NCBI RefSeq assembly: GCF_947179515.1
Contig: NC_067476.1
Span: 58,741,300-58,805,299 of the forward strand
DNA: 64,000 bases
Direction of reading: 5' to 3'
Source: Apodemus sylvaticus
Lineage: Eukaryota; Chordata; Mammalia; Rodentia; Muridae
Part shown: piece by piece, positions 45,840 through 58,195 of the stretch
How positions within the stretch are numbered: the first letter of the stretch is position 1
Layout of the letters: each line of letters starts with the position of its first letter
Notes under the pieces: model-generated
What the model saw: only the letters and a program-made list of their open reading frames with translations
What the model was told of the DNA's origin: nothing
Database searches by the model: none
Position numbers and translations under genes: made by a program

Positions 45840-46617
45840 TGGGGGATAATGTGCCTTGAGTATCTGGTCAATTTTAGGGACTTACTGAGACTTCTGAGTT
45901 GTTTGCTTTCTGTGTCTCAAAGTGCTTCCCTCTAGAACTTCCAGGCCTAACAAGTCTCCTGCCAATGTCATCCCCACTAGGTCCTGGCAACCTCTTGTTT
46001 CCCTGACATTTGGTGCTTTCTAGTAACTACCCCAGTTCCCCATCTTCCACTGTTACACACCTCCATTCAATTTTCTGACCCTCTGTACTTCTTCCCCATC
46101 TCACCCCAACACCTAGTCCTGATCCCCCTTTTTCCCACTTCCTCCTTTCTCCTTCCCAGGATCCTCTCTCCACCTACCTCCCATGATTATTTTGTTCCCC
46201 CTTTTAAATAAGACTAAAGCATCCATACTTTGGTCTTCCTTCTTCTTGAGCTTCATGCGATCTGTGAGTTGTATCATTGGTATTCTGAGCTTTTTGGCTA
46301 ATGTCCACTTAGCAGTGAGTACATACCATGTGTGGTCTTTTGTGACTGGGTTATTTCACTCAAGATGATATTTTCTACTTCCATCCATTTGCCTGTGAAT
46401 TTCATGAAGTTATTGTTTTTTAATAACTGAGTAGTTTTCCATTGTGTAAATGTACCACATTTTCTGTATCAATTCCTCTGTTGAGGGGCACTTGAGTTGT
46501 TTCTAGCCTCTGACTATTATAAATAAAGCTGCTAAGAACATAGTGGAGCATGTGTCCTTGTATATGTTGGAGCATCTTTTGGGTATATGACCAGGAGTGG
46601 TATAGCTGGGTCCTCAG
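45840..46617 (-). mobile_element. Old L1 3' end fragment
   Basis: Reverse-strand L1. The 3' UTR (about 45840-46290) leads into the ORF2 C-terminal remnant with 'gcagtgagtacataccatgt', 'ccatccatttgcctgtgaat', 'attataaataaagctgctaa' and 'tgaccaggagtggtatagct'. It stops abruptly at about 46617. Confidence 0.7.
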
Positions 46618-46790
46618 GTAAGGACCCAACTGGAATAACAATAGCTGAAATATCCAACAAAGATAGAACCTGTAGACACCATACCCAGTGGTTAGGTATG
46701 GCCCCTGGTTGAGGGATGGTGCCACCTACCCATCTCAAAAATATTAACCCAGAATTTCTCTCATATAAAAGAAATGCAGGAACAAAGAAC
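46618..46790 (+). mobile_element. L1 3'-UTR fragment in opposite orientation
   Basis: 'tgaaatatccaacaaagata', 'catctcaaaaatattaaccc' and 'aagaaatgcaggaacaaaga' match a plus-strand rodent L1 3' UTR. L1-C has a short related word at about 32675-32700. It abuts the minus-strand L1 at 46617. Confidence 0.45.
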
Positions 46791-46867
46791 AGTGAGTTCT
46801 ATATGTAGAACCACAGACAGACTGGGCCTGGTTTAAGCGTTTAAAAATCCCAAAGCCCATTCCTAGT

Positions 46868-46990
46868 GGTACACTTCCTCCTACAAGGCTACACCTATTC
46901 CAACAAGGCCACACCTCCTAACCCCTGCAAAGTAGCGTCATTCCCTAATGACAAGGCATTCAAATATATAAGTCTATTAGATTCATTCCT
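46868..46990 (+). repeat. URR1-like 3' fragment
   Basis: 'tacacttcctcctacaaggc' and 'caacaaggccacacctccta' match the right end of the 35112-35476 repeat. Confidence 0.5.
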
Positions 46991-47404
46991 TTTTAAACCA
47001 CCACATCTCCCCTTAGAATTTTTTGAGTTTTTAGAACTTACTCATGCTTGCAGCTTCAGGGGAAACTGCTATATAACAGTATTCAAGCCTCCTGTGTTTG
47101 TCTTTATGAATTTCTTCTTCATCGGGATGCTGTCAGACAGGTAGAAGGGTACCAAGAAGAGTGTCCAACAGAGCTTTCATCAAGCATGAAGATCTGGGCC
47201 ATAACAGACTACTTGGTCAATCAATGATATTAGGATCCAAGGTAAGGGAGGAAATGTATGAGGTTAAGCCGTATCTCCCCTCAACAGTGAAGTACATAAT
47301 ACCACAGCCATTCTGAGGAAGCCTCATGTAAAATTGTCACATATTACTTTGATTTTTCCCTCCTACAAAAAATAATACTTAGAGAAATAAGTACTTCAAC
47401 AAAA
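46991..47404. other. Unique interval
   Basis: No gene or repeat recognised. Confidence 0.45.
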
Positions 47405-47690
47405 GCATTTTTGTCACTGGGATAAATACCTGAGATAGGTGATTTAAAGGGAAAAAGAGAGACTTACTCTTCCTCATAATTTTGAGGATTCTAAGCCATG
47501 GTCATGAGGCATTGCTGGGTTGTCTGTGAAGGCAGAACATCATGATGGGAGCAAAGAGGAAAACTAAGGGACTGGGGTCATAGTATACTCTTCAAGGACA
47601 TCACCCTGTCACCCAACTTTCCTTTATCTGGTGCCATCTTCTAAAGGCTCCACCACTTCTCACCAGCACCACAAGTTGGAGACTGAGCCT
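47405..47690 (+). repeat. Unresolved old interspersed repeat
   Basis: The text 'tcactgggataaatacctga' and 'aggcagaacatcatgatggg' is familiar from an old mammalian DNA-transposon-like repeat. I cannot name the family. Confidence 0.3.
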
Positions 47691-47749
47691 TGGTACATGG
47701 GGTCCTGAGAGACAAATCAAATCCACATTATAGTATCCAGATACTTTAG

Positions 47750-47850
47750 TATAGAAGATGGGGAAACTGAGGCACAAAGAAGGTAAGCAGCTTGTGCAAG
47801 GACACTGATACAAAGTGCAGAGCTAACACCTGCGGTTCTGGTGCCATAGC
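47750..47850 (+). repeat. MIR SINE
   Basis: 'gaaactgaggcacaaagaag' followed by 'gtaagcagcttgtgcaagga' is the conserved core of MIR, an ancient mammalian SINE. Confidence 0.75.
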
Positions 47851-50574
47851 TGTCTCTGAACTGTAAATTTTGTTCATTTGTTTGGTCAGTGAGTTACACT
47901 TTCTTTACACTCCTCATATTTATTGAACTCTGTATACTTCAGGTGTCTTCTTCTCTTAGCCCTCTACCCTCCACAAAATCATTCTTTGAATTCTCTGTCG
48001 CTGATTTTGCTTTGAAGTTCCACTCCCTTTAAACTGGTACAGTACATTGTAGAATTACAGAAAACGCCATTTGGACCCTTCCCCAAGCCCAGCCTTTCCT
48101 GTCCTTCTTTATTCTCTATAGCTCACATTATAAAGAACAGAGACAAGCTTAACTCACAGGTAATGGCTGTTTTTCTTTAATCTATTATGTTGTAGAATGC
48201 CGTTATAAAACTCCTACAGAAAACATCTTGCTAAATTACAGTAAGAAACACACTTTTCTTTCTACCTGTTCACAGTTAACAAAATCTAGATGGATTTAGA
48301 AGGCAGATGCTGCTCTCATTTTGAACATTCAGTACTGTGTCGTATCTATTTTCTTGAACTAATTTTATGCCTGATAATCATTCTGCCTCAGTTCTGGTAA
48401 CCCATGCCACACGACAGCTAAGCTCTGCTCGAAAGCTGTTTTCTCTAAGAAACGATTGGCGAGATTCAAATTTATTCTCCACAAATTGTTTTTAAAGCAT
48501 CCTGATGCTCTCAATCTTTTCTTAAATTGAACATTGGTAAGATACAATGTAAACTGCTTGCAGCTACATTGGATTTTCCATGCTTACTGTCTACACTTGG
48601 AAATAGATCAATGCTAGGTTTTCCACAAAGGATGCCTTAAATACCTTAAAGTATACCTTCCCACAACTCATAGAGCACAGTTCCTCATTATTTGAATATT
48701 TATTATTCCTTTTTTGTTTGTTTGTTTAAAACTAAACAGCAATCTATTACTCCCTTGGGATGAAGAGAAACAAGTATGTCCAATCAGCCCTTAACTACTG
48801 CGCTTTAGAGTTCTTTACAACAGCTATGCCACGGATCCCTGAGACCTTATTAGAGGATAGTTAAATGATGGAGTCCAAGTGTGAATCTTAAAAAGATAAC
48901 TTCAATTTATGGCTGTATTTTGTCAAAATAAAATATGCTGAAGGAGGAAAAATGTTCATGGAAACATGTGTGCCCGAAGATATTTTTCAAGGCAGCAGCT
49001 TTTGAAGTAGTTTGCCAATTGTCATCAATTCATCTTGTGAAGCACATAATTCTAGCTATTCAGTGTTGTACTACCACACTGCCAAGGAGCTCTTAATTCT
49101 CCTCTATTTATTACAGCAACTGTAGCAGTGACCTTAATGAAATGTCTATTAAGATAGGCATGTCAGTGCCACATTTTTAAAGACGGTCTCAAGTGCAAAG
49201 ATCTGAAGGTCGACATGATATTTTGAGTACATCATTCAAACAAAGATTAAGTTTTGAAAGGATGGGACTGAAGTCTCTTAATAATTTAATACATTTTTTA
49301 AGTACTAAAGAGGATACAAGGGAGAACTAGGGCTTAGAAAGGATAGATGCATATGATTTAAATTTGTTTGGCTGTCATAAATCTCCTAAATGTTTAAAAT
49401 GTACTTTTTCCTGCAAACAATTATATTTATTCAATAAGAGTTTTTAAGCTTGGGAAATGGGAAACATCATTAGTCAAGTGACCTTGGTTCTTTTAGCATA
49501 CACGATATTATCTAATATTAAATAGAGCAGTGTTGTCTAAAGAATCATGCTGTATAGAGTCAACTCAAAATTGTTTTAAAGATTATTTCTCTATTTCCTC
49601 TCTATTTCCTCTCTATTTCCTCCTATGTACCTATCTTGTATGTAACAACAATTTTTAAAAAAGAGGCCATGAATTGAAAGAATAATATTACAAGAATATT
49701 TTAATAATTCTGTGCCACTTATCACTTCTGGATTAATTAACAATATCAATGTGTTTGCAGTTTTATGTCATAATAGTCTGATGATCAGCCAAGTTGTAAA
49801 ATCAGGGCAATTGTAGGCCTGTCGTTTTTAATATTTCCTGCTAGATTCTATGGAGACATTATTCTTGTCTTCAAGGAGGTTACAGTCCTTAGAAGGAATA
49901 AGAGAGCAACAAATCAGGATAAAGATAATCAATCTTCTGATTATGAAATTAAGCCATTCTATGTCCTATATAATCTCAAGTAAATAATTACTGACCAATG
50001 CCAACTAAGTGGCTACTTCCAAATAAAATCTGTTCAGTAACACTGACCTATATCTTTGGAAAGGCCTCCATTGTGCTGAACTAAAATCTGTATCTTTGTG
50101 ATTTCTTTCCATTTGTTTCTGTTCTGGTCTTTTGGATTATCTGCTTTCTTTTGCTTGATAATTTTTTAAATATCTAAGGTTCTATGTGTGGTTAGTTTGA
50201 TCTCTTCAGTTTGACAAATGCCACTAAAACCTAAAACCTAGTTTCTACTCTATTTTTAAAACCTAAACAGTATTTTGAGAGATTCTTGCCATCCCTCACC
50301 ATGTTATCACGTTAGCCTGGTTGGAACAAAGTCCACTTGTTATGAAGATAAACATTACTATCTAGTGTGCTGAATTTTAACTATGTCTTGGAGCAGAAGA
50401 GCAATGAACAAGGAAATCCCGTAGAAAGCTTAGAGTTCTTGAAGGGTTTTTCGGATAAGTCAATTCTTTTTCCATTTAATCTTAAAGTCTACCCTGTGCT
50501 TGTTCCCAGTCTGGATATATGGGTGTTACTGATGCTGAGAAAATGCAAGCTGGTGTTCTCCACATTGCAGACAC
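47851..50574. other. 2.7 kb of repeat-poor sequence
   Basis: No recognised repeat or exon. The block at about 48300-48560 has higher sequence complexity and a few CpG sites, and could be a conserved non-coding element. Confidence 0.45.
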
Positions 50575-51000
50575 AATGATTGCCCTTTCGTTTGCATCCC
50601 CCCGCCACCATGGAAGAATCCGCCTCACTTCCTCACAGTCTTCCTGACACCTTTACACAAAAAGTCAAGCCATCTGTGATGCTTCCTGCCACATTGCTCT
50701 GTCTGCCAGCGAGGCTTCCAGTTCCTCCCCAGCTCTGCCATTCTGCTAACTGTGGGCTTCAGTGCCTATGGAACGCTCTCTACTTCAACCTGCGCCACTG
50801 GATTCTGCCGCTCTGTGCAGCGTGTGTACTTCACTGAAGCCCTGGTATATAGCCACCTTGGCTGCTGACTGCTGCCGGATTCTCTTGATGATCTCAGACT
50901 GTCTCATTTTTATATGAATTATGGTTGACTAGTGACATGGAGAAGCTTCAGGAATCCAGATTGGCCTGTGTATGCCTGAGACCTAGCAGGAGCCTTGACT
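50575..51000 (+). repeat. GC-richer segment, possibly an old LTR/repeat
   Basis: It has a clear change in base composition from its neighbours, with phrases such as 'tctcagactgtctcatttt' and 'ggttgactagtgacatgg' that seem familiar from rodent dispersed repeats. An 85-codon frame (50580-50837) contains an ATG at 50610 in a perfect Kozak context (gccaccatgg) but encodes nothing recognisable. Confidence 0.3.
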
Positions 51001-51064
51001 ATCACATACAACTATTACATTAATCCATGCCTGAGGCTGTCTTAAGGGATTTGAGGTTTGCTTG

Positions 51065-51205
51065 GGTTTTCAAGACAGGCTTTCTCTGTGTAGCTTTCGT
51101 TGTCCTGGAACTCTCTCTATAGATCAGGCTGCCCTCAAAATTCGCAGAGATCTGCCTCCTTTTGCCTCCAGAGTGATGCAACTAAAGGCATACACCACCA
51201 TGCTC

Positions 51206-51207
<2 letters not shown>
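51065..51207 (-). repeat. B1 SINE
   Basis: Reverse B1 with 'caagacaggctttctctgtg' and 'gtcctggaactctctctata', diverged in its 5' half. It abuts a (GA)n run. Confidence 0.8.

Positions 51208-51275
<68 letters not shown>
51208..51275. repeat. (GA)34 microsatellite
   Basis: Pure AG dinucleotides for 68 bases. Open frames here are artefacts. Confidence 0.97.
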
Positions 51276-51278
<3 letters not shown>

Positions 51279-51324
51279 GAGGAATTCAGGTTGGGGCTTT
51301 TTGTTTTGCTTGTTTGTTTGTTTG

Positions 51325-51545
51325 TTTATGTTACTTGTATGTGTATGATTTCAAGGCTGAACACTTGGTATTGGATAAGCAGTGCTCTTCCCTGGAGAAG
51401 ACTATTTCTTGCATTCCCAGTAGCCCTTACTTGCCTTAAGCATCCCTTAGTTGTTGTTCTTTGTATATGGGTGTGGCCTGGTCAGATTTCCCCTCCTTAA
51501 TGTTAGTTTAGATGATCTCCTTGCTCAGTGACTACATGAGCTCTC
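51325..51545 (-). mobile_element. Old L1 3'-UTR fragment
   Basis: 'gtgtatgatttcaaggctga' and 'cacttggtattggata' match the fragment at 35700-36055. It is a reverse-orientation L1 end. Confidence 0.5.
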
Positions 51546-51976
51546 CTTGTTAAATCGTTCCTGATTTCGAAGATAAGACATTTTTGATCAAGTCATTCTT
51601 TATCCTGATTAATGAATTTCTCTTGCTTTAAGAGATCTTCTTGTCTGAGGGATTTCTACAGAGCTATATGGTGATGAGAACATGGGAATGAGAAGCACAG
51701 AGGTCTAAATTTTCTTCCACACTTCTGTGGCAGCTTTGCACACCAAATGTAAAACTAACACAACTGCACTAACCCAGGATGTCTATGGTAAGGATTAAAC
51801 CTAAAGAGTGGAGATGAAAACACTTTCTCCTATGCTTTGCCCTGTCATCATTTTCAAGTGCTGTAGGCTTCTGAAACCTGTATTTACCCACTCATAGCAT
51901 GCTTGTTGAAAATCAAATGGAAGGAACTTTTTCTTTCACTTTGGAATCCTCAGCTATGAATAAATAGATAGTCTTT

Positions 51977-52197
51977 AGGGTTGAGAATGTATCTCAGTTG
52001 GTAGGTGCTTGACCCCCTTCCCCAAAGCCCTGGGTTCAGTGTCCAGCACTGTATAAATGAGTTGTGGCTGTATCTACCTCTAATCCCTGCATTCTGAAAG
52101 GTACAAGCAGGAAATCAGAAGTTCAGTCTTCCTCCACTTTGTAGTAAATTTGAGACCAGCCTGGGCTACATGAAACGTTACCTAACTAAATACTAGA
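51977..52197 (+). repeat. B4 SINE (ID-B1 fusion)
   Basis: An ID-like head ('gaatgtatctcagttggtag', 'ccctgggttcagtgtccagc') is followed by a B1-like body ('gagaccagcctgggctacat'), the structure that defines B4. Confidence 0.8.
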
Positions 52198-52263
52198 TAC
52201 AATAGTTTTCATAAATTCCATCTAGAAGCTAGGCCTTGCCTGAGCTCGCTGGCGTCCCTCCAG

Positions 52264-52312
52264 TTTCATCTACCAGGAACATGGACGATGGACCAGACTC
52301 GGATTTTAAAAT
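52264..52312 (+). other. Exon-like segment with start codon and splice-site-like ends
   Basis: A 49-base stretch bounded by an acceptor-like 'gtccctccag' and a donor-like GTAAGA (52313-52318). Within it is an ATG at 52281 with A at -3 and G at +4. The frame encodes MDDGPDSDFK and leaves two bases to the next exon. I do not recognise the peptide. There is no other evidence of transcription, so this is only a candidate. Confidence 0.2.
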
Positions 52313-52318
52313 GTAAGA

Positions 52319-55229
52319 GATGAAAATCAGTTGTTAAGCTTTTAGTTCTCCTTTTTCATCCTATCTCTCTCTCTCTGAAATTAAAAAAAAAAAAAAAACA
52401 TTTATTTCTAGAATACTCTTTGCCATGATGTTTCCTAATGGATCTCTCATAGAATTAGCTATACAACATGGGAAATGGCAATTAGTAAGAAAATATTTTA
52501 CATGGTAAAGTAAGTTTGAAAACTCTGGTTCAACAAGATTAAACATATTGTTGGTTATAAGACTTGTAAGCTCTTCCAACATGTTAATTTCCTTAAAAGG
52601 AGAGAGAGGAGCATTTTAAATTACTTCATTTTGTTGTTGTTGTTGAAATCTGAGACATTATCTCTCAGAAGCCTAGTATTTGGGGAACTTGGGCTGTTCT
52701 GATCTAATCTAGTTATTTAGTGGAGAGAAAAGAATGAGGCTCAGAAAGCCATTTCCCATTTACTAGATTTACAAGTCCATCCTCACAGAGTCAGGGACCA
52801 GGAGAAAACCCCAATACTCCACTGGTATACAAGGAACAGTGGGCAGAAGAGTCCGTGCTTTTAATAAAGTCACAAACCCATCATCTGTAGTTGAGAATTC
52901 CTCTCCTTTCAGTTTCCAATCCTTCCTGATTCCTGTAGTTCCTAATTTAATGGCTACTTCTACTCCACCAAACACAATTAATCTGATCTGATCACAGTAA
53001 CTGTATTACTGTTCTATATATGAATAGATTGTTGCATGAGAATGCCCTGTAGGAATTGGGTTATGCTTCCTAAAACTTCATATTTGCAGCCCTGGCTCCT
53101 ATTACTTACTCTGCACATGAATGTATTGGGAAAGTTCTCTGTAGAAGCAGTTAAGGGAAAGACCAGTCTTTACCAGAGTGGGAGGAAGCTTCTGCTGTCA
53201 TATGAATGAAGACCCTATTAAGGGGATTTGGATATCAAGAGAGGCGTTCTCTTGCAGTGAACCCTCATGAAGATAAAGGTGGAAATTACCAGTGTGGTTC
53301 TATAGACAGCGATGCCTCAAGAGCATTAGCAAACCACCATGACCCAGGAGAAAGGCATACATGAATTCTAGTTCCACTTTTTAAAAAACACAATTCTAAC
53401 AACTTGCTCTAATACCTCAAACATTCAGAACCATGGAAAATGAACCTCTGGGATCTAAATCATAAGTCTGAGTTTGTGGGGCTTTGTAACTATGCAGTGC
53501 TTGCCTCCCAATTCCACCTCCAACATCTACCTGCCTGGCTGTCTGATCTGGGGTTCTCATGTCTTCATGCTGAAGAGTCCAGGCAAGCCGGACACTGAAG
53601 CCTTGTGCTCTCTGCATGCCTCCAGCGGCTTTACTTAATGTGGCCTCAGTGTGGACTAGATGTTTGTAAGTTCTTGGTGTTTTGTTCAAATAATTGAAAA
53701 GGAACATAAATTATAAAGCTGCTGCAGAGGCTTTTGTTTGCTTGTTTTGTTTGTGTTTTTTTTTTTCCAAAAGAAAAGTCAAGATGCTCCAAAGAGCTTC
53801 TAGAGGCTACCTGAGTTAGAACATGACTTATAGCAGTGACTTATTGCGTCTTTGTATGGGTCCAAAAGAAGGACTTGGTTGCTAAGGCTGAGATGTGGGT
53901 GTTTTCCTGTTTTGGTGATAGGTTTGGGACACATAAGCCTTTTTTTCTCTGGATATGTACTTTCCCAAAATGCATCTGATTTTACTTCATATGCATACTC
54001 AGCCATGCCTAGGATATTCCCCTAAAATTAGGATAATTAGGATATGCCCCTAAAAGTTCATTCTGAGGTCACTGTTTGCCTTACTGCACATACACTTAAA
54101 ACCAGTCCAGTCTGGATTGGCTTACTGGATCAGTCTTTTCTGGATATATCTTAAGATGTATATGATCACAAAAGGGAATTATTTAGGGTTGCTAGGTAGG
54201 GCTTTTAGGTTTGACCTGATTGCTTTGTTTGGAGAGAGGTGTACAGACAGCTTGATTCAGGTGAGGTCCTAGGTTGCTATGCACTTTGATGGAGAATGTG
54301 TGAAGCACAAGTCACCTGGGGCCATTGCTAAGCTGTCTCTGTGCTTGTCTACCTCGTTTTGGCTTTTTAATCTTGCCTTGATTCTGCGACATAGAGCTAG
54401 GCCCCTATCCTTTAGCCGCTGGGATATCAGTTGATCTGATTACCCAGTTTAACATTTAATAAGCACACAGATGACAGAGCTATGAAAAGAACTAAATGTT
54501 AGTTGTAGGCAACAATATGCTATATCTTTTATTTAAAGACACTGAAAATAAATGTGACAAAGAACATAAATTAATATTAGAATAGTATTAGCGGAGGCAA
54601 GTCTTATCTCCAGAAAACAAATGTGTAGATATTTATGAGAATTTCTTTTCATTATATAACTAGTTTTTGTAAGATCATGTATATATTTGACTATCATTGA
54701 ATTTGTATTTATTCTGAAAGTTTGAATTCAATATTCTATTCTTATTAGTCCTTATGAGTGTCATTATTTCTTGGATATCATAAAAATCTCATTTATTTAT
54801 GTTGATATTTTAAATTAAATGTTCTTTTTCTTTCTTTCTTTTCTTTTTGTAGATCATGTTTGTCTTTCTGTTTGTCTTCTTACAATTTGGAAAAAAAACT
54901 AAAAAGAAGAAGGAATGAGTTAGGGGTTGGGTCTCCTGAGCCCAGATGTTCATGAGTCATGCTTTCCTAGAGGTTGTGAGCATGTAAAAGAGCATTTGCA
55001 CAAGAAAGGATATAAGCCACAGAAGCCATGAACCAATTTACTAAATCTAATTTGCTGTCTAGCAATCTAAGAACCTAAGAAAACGTATGGAATTTTCTCA
55101 CTATAAAAATAAAATTAAGTATTTTCTGTAGAACTTCAAAATTCTACACTAAAAACAAAAATATTTAATTGCCATGTCTAAACTCCAGGATTCTAAAAAT
55201 TTCTTAGGTTTTTGTTGACATTAAGTTAA
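52319..55229. other. 2.9 kb of mostly unique sequence
   Basis: Short CT and poly-A runs near 52366-52400 and pyrimidine-rich DNA near 54825-54890. No coding exon or repeat recognised; minus-strand frames at 53417-53707 and 52769-52975 lack features. Confidence 0.5.
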
Positions 55230-55400
55230 TTATGCATGCTGGCATGCTCACCAGGGCACATGCACATTCACATGCATGGAGGTCAGAGGAGACCTTGCAA
55301 AAGTCAGTTTTCTCCTACCATGGTTGGAGATCAAAGCTGGGCTGTCAGGCTTGGTATTAAGAGATTTTAGTGATGAACCATCTCAACAGCTCCAAGAGCC
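55230..55400 (-). repeat. B3-type SINE
   Basis: 'gcacatgcacattcacatgc', 'atggaggtcagaggagacct' and 'ctgtcaggcttggtattaag' in reverse orientation. Confidence 0.7.
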
Positions 55401-55424
55401 ATTCTGTTTTCAAAAGATAAGATT

Positions 55425-55646
55425 ATTAACTTTTGTCTTAATGTATGGATGTTTTGCCTGCTTTTATGTCTGTGTACCATAGGCACACATGGCTTTTGAA
55501 GGCCAGAAGAGGGCATCAGAGCCTTTGAAACTGGAATTGCAGGCAGTCATTAATGTCTATGTGGGTGCTGAGAACTAAACATGGGTCCTCTAGGAGAGCA
55601 GCAAGTGCTCTTAACCACTGGGCCGTCCATCTCTCCAAGCCCCATT
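55425..55646 (-). repeat. B3-type SINE
   Basis: 'ttgcctgcttttatgtctgt', 'aaggccagaagagggcatca', 'gggtcctctaggagagcagc' and 'ccatctctccaagcccc' in reverse. It forms a pair with the adjacent B3. Confidence 0.85.
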
Positions 55647-56214
55647 CACAATGAATGCTGAGAGTATATTACTCCTGCCACCTCCTTAGTTAGGTCTCTC
55701 AGGAGAGAACGCAGCTCTTTTCCACCTATGGAAGAGACAATCACCAAAGGATTGAATTGGTGGAATCAGAAAAGATGTGCAAATAATAAGCATTCAGATT
55801 CTCAAATGGACATGTCCCAAGTAAAAGAAGTTATATGCTATTTTTCACAGAATGGAATGGATTGTGGGAGAAATCAGAAGAGTAAAGTCTGTTGGGTGGA
55901 GTTATCTTCCACATGACTTGAGGCTTACATCTGTGAAGGGCTGTCTATTTAGTGCATCCACGTGATAACATCAGCATCTCTGTTATTTTCCTGAAAATAA
56001 TGCCCTACTTTCCTTCAAAGACTCAGTCCTTGCCGCTCATATATCACTTGTACAAATGGCATCCACAAGTTCTTCTGCTGCTCCTGAGCTACTGTACAAG
56101 CTCCTCTCTCTCACTGTTCTCCTAATTTCCTAACAGTCCTGCTCAGAATAAGTGGATCTTTTATTTTCTAATATGAGTATATGCATGGGTGCATATACCA
56201 CTGTTTGCTTGGTT
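55647..56214. other. Unique interval
   Basis: No gene or repeat recognised. Confidence 0.5.
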
Positions 56215-56265
<51 letters not shown>

Positions 56266-56270
56266 TTTTT
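56215..56270. repeat. (ATTT)14 microsatellite
   Basis: Pure ATTT units for about 55 bases. Confidence 0.95.
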
Positions 56271-57967
56271 GAGATGTCCAATGACATACCAGCCTTGACT
56301 GAAATCAACTTAATCACTGACATTTCAGAGATGCGCACTGAACATTGCATGCTTGCCTAATCCATTTTGAGGTGTTTCTATCACTTGCAACCGGAAGGAA
56401 TCTGGACTAATACAATCTCTCTTGACCCCCTTGGGCCACCTTGTGCATTCTACTTGGAAGATAATTGCTTTAGAAATGTGGACAGACACATTATGGGAGT
56501 TAAAACTCACTTAGGTTGGAATGTAATTCTCCAACCAATCCATCATGTCACTCAGGATCTATTAATCCTTGTCCTGTAGAATCAGAGTAACACTGCTTGC
56601 TCCCGTTAAGAAATATGACCCCGGCTGCCTGAAGAATTTCAATCGAATTTTTATGCACACAAGCCTTAGCACATAAAAGTGGCATGAATCAGACCAAAAC
56701 ATACTTCTTCCAATTAAAAGGTGTGAAAAGAGCAAAGAGAAATGGCCTTTTCTATTTACTCAACTCAGCAGCTGGCCAGTTCATTAGCAAGTCCTGCAAT
56801 GCACGTAGGTCATAGGCTTGTGAAGTGTGAAGACTCCTTTATAACAAAGTCTCAGAAAGGCAACCTTTAAGTCAAAAGTACTATTCCCCTATGAGGTTTA
56901 TTAATTGAATCATTTGTTTACAAAAGGAGAACGTGGCTCTAAGTGACAGAACTGTTTGCGCAGTGGCACCAATATTAGGAAAGCTTATGCGTAATGCATT
57001 AGTAATGTAGAGAATGAGGAGGCCCAAGTTGGGGTTATTTGTTTAGCACATTAAAATCCAGTTATTTCAACAGCTCCCGAGCGTGAATTGAATTAGCTTA
57101 TTAAAGTTAAAAATAGTCTCTCAAATATTGCTAATGAATGCCATGAAGTCATTTATTTAACACCATCTCTGAATTTATGAGAGACTTAATGTTGGTCATC
57201 ATTTGGATAGTAAAAAAAAAAGTTACTATTGGTTTTTCTAAGTGTTTTTAGGAGGGAATTCAGCCACCATTTTTAAGTGTCTGTGCTATTCTTCATTCAG
57301 TGTTAAATTTTACTAGACATGGTTTTTAAACTAAGAATGTATCTAATAGTCTGTCAGAAAATACTGTCTCTTTCTAAAACTGTAGCTCCCTGCAAAGAAT
57401 GTGGTGGGAGAAATAAATATTCTCATTAAAATTACACCTTTTAAAAGATATTATTTTTTTTGATAGTAATTCACTAATAGGCTTAAAGTTTACACTGGAC
57501 TAATCCAGTTCGGAAGTTGGATTAAAAGTTTATGCATTTTGAATGACTTAGATAAATGAGAATTGTTTTCTCTACGTTCAGAGATGGATAACTACCCACT
57601 AAAAGATTCTCCTACCCTTTGTAGGTTACAGATGTAGTTAGAAGGTATTATCTTGGTTAGGGAATCCCTTTGGCAACCTTTATATATAAGATGTGGTCAT
57701 ATGACCATCCTACAATGGACTGTCAGTGAAAAGACTGTACTAAAGGACGCAGGCTTGTCTTAGACAAGGCCCTCTTTCTCTCTAGTGAGGATCTAGAAGG
57801 CTTAGGGTCAAGATCACGCAAAGGTAAAGAATCCATCCCAGTTCTTGAATGATAGAGTGGAGGAGAGTTGACAGATAATTACAACAATCTTAGATTTGTT
57901 TCTTGAATAAGAAATCAGATCTCATTGAGTATAAGCCTTCCAAACTTGATTTCTGTTTTAAAGTCAC
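56271..57967. other. Repeat-poor AT-rich sequence, candidate conserved element
   Basis: No gene seen. The block at about 56930-57200 is rich in TAATT/ATTA-type words with no simple repeat, and is flagged as a possible conserved enhancer-like element. Confidence 0.4.
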
Positions 57968-58195
57968 ATGCTGGGCTGTAGAGATGGATCAGTGGTTGAG
58001 AACAGTGGGTGCTCCTCAAGAGGATCTGGGTTCAAGGTCCCAGAACCTACATGGTAGATCACAACTGTCTGTAACTCCAGTTCCAGGGGATCTGACTCTT
58101 CCTTCTTCTGGCATCCAAAAGTACTTCATTACCTAGTATACAGATGTACTTGCTGACAAAGCAGCCACACACACAAATTTAAAAATAAAGGAAAA
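57968..58195 (+). repeat. B2/B3-type SINE
   Basis: Head 'gggctgtagagatggatcag' with 'gaggatctgggttcaagg', body 'tctgtaactccagttccagg', and an A-rich tail with a short (AC)n. Confidence 0.85.
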
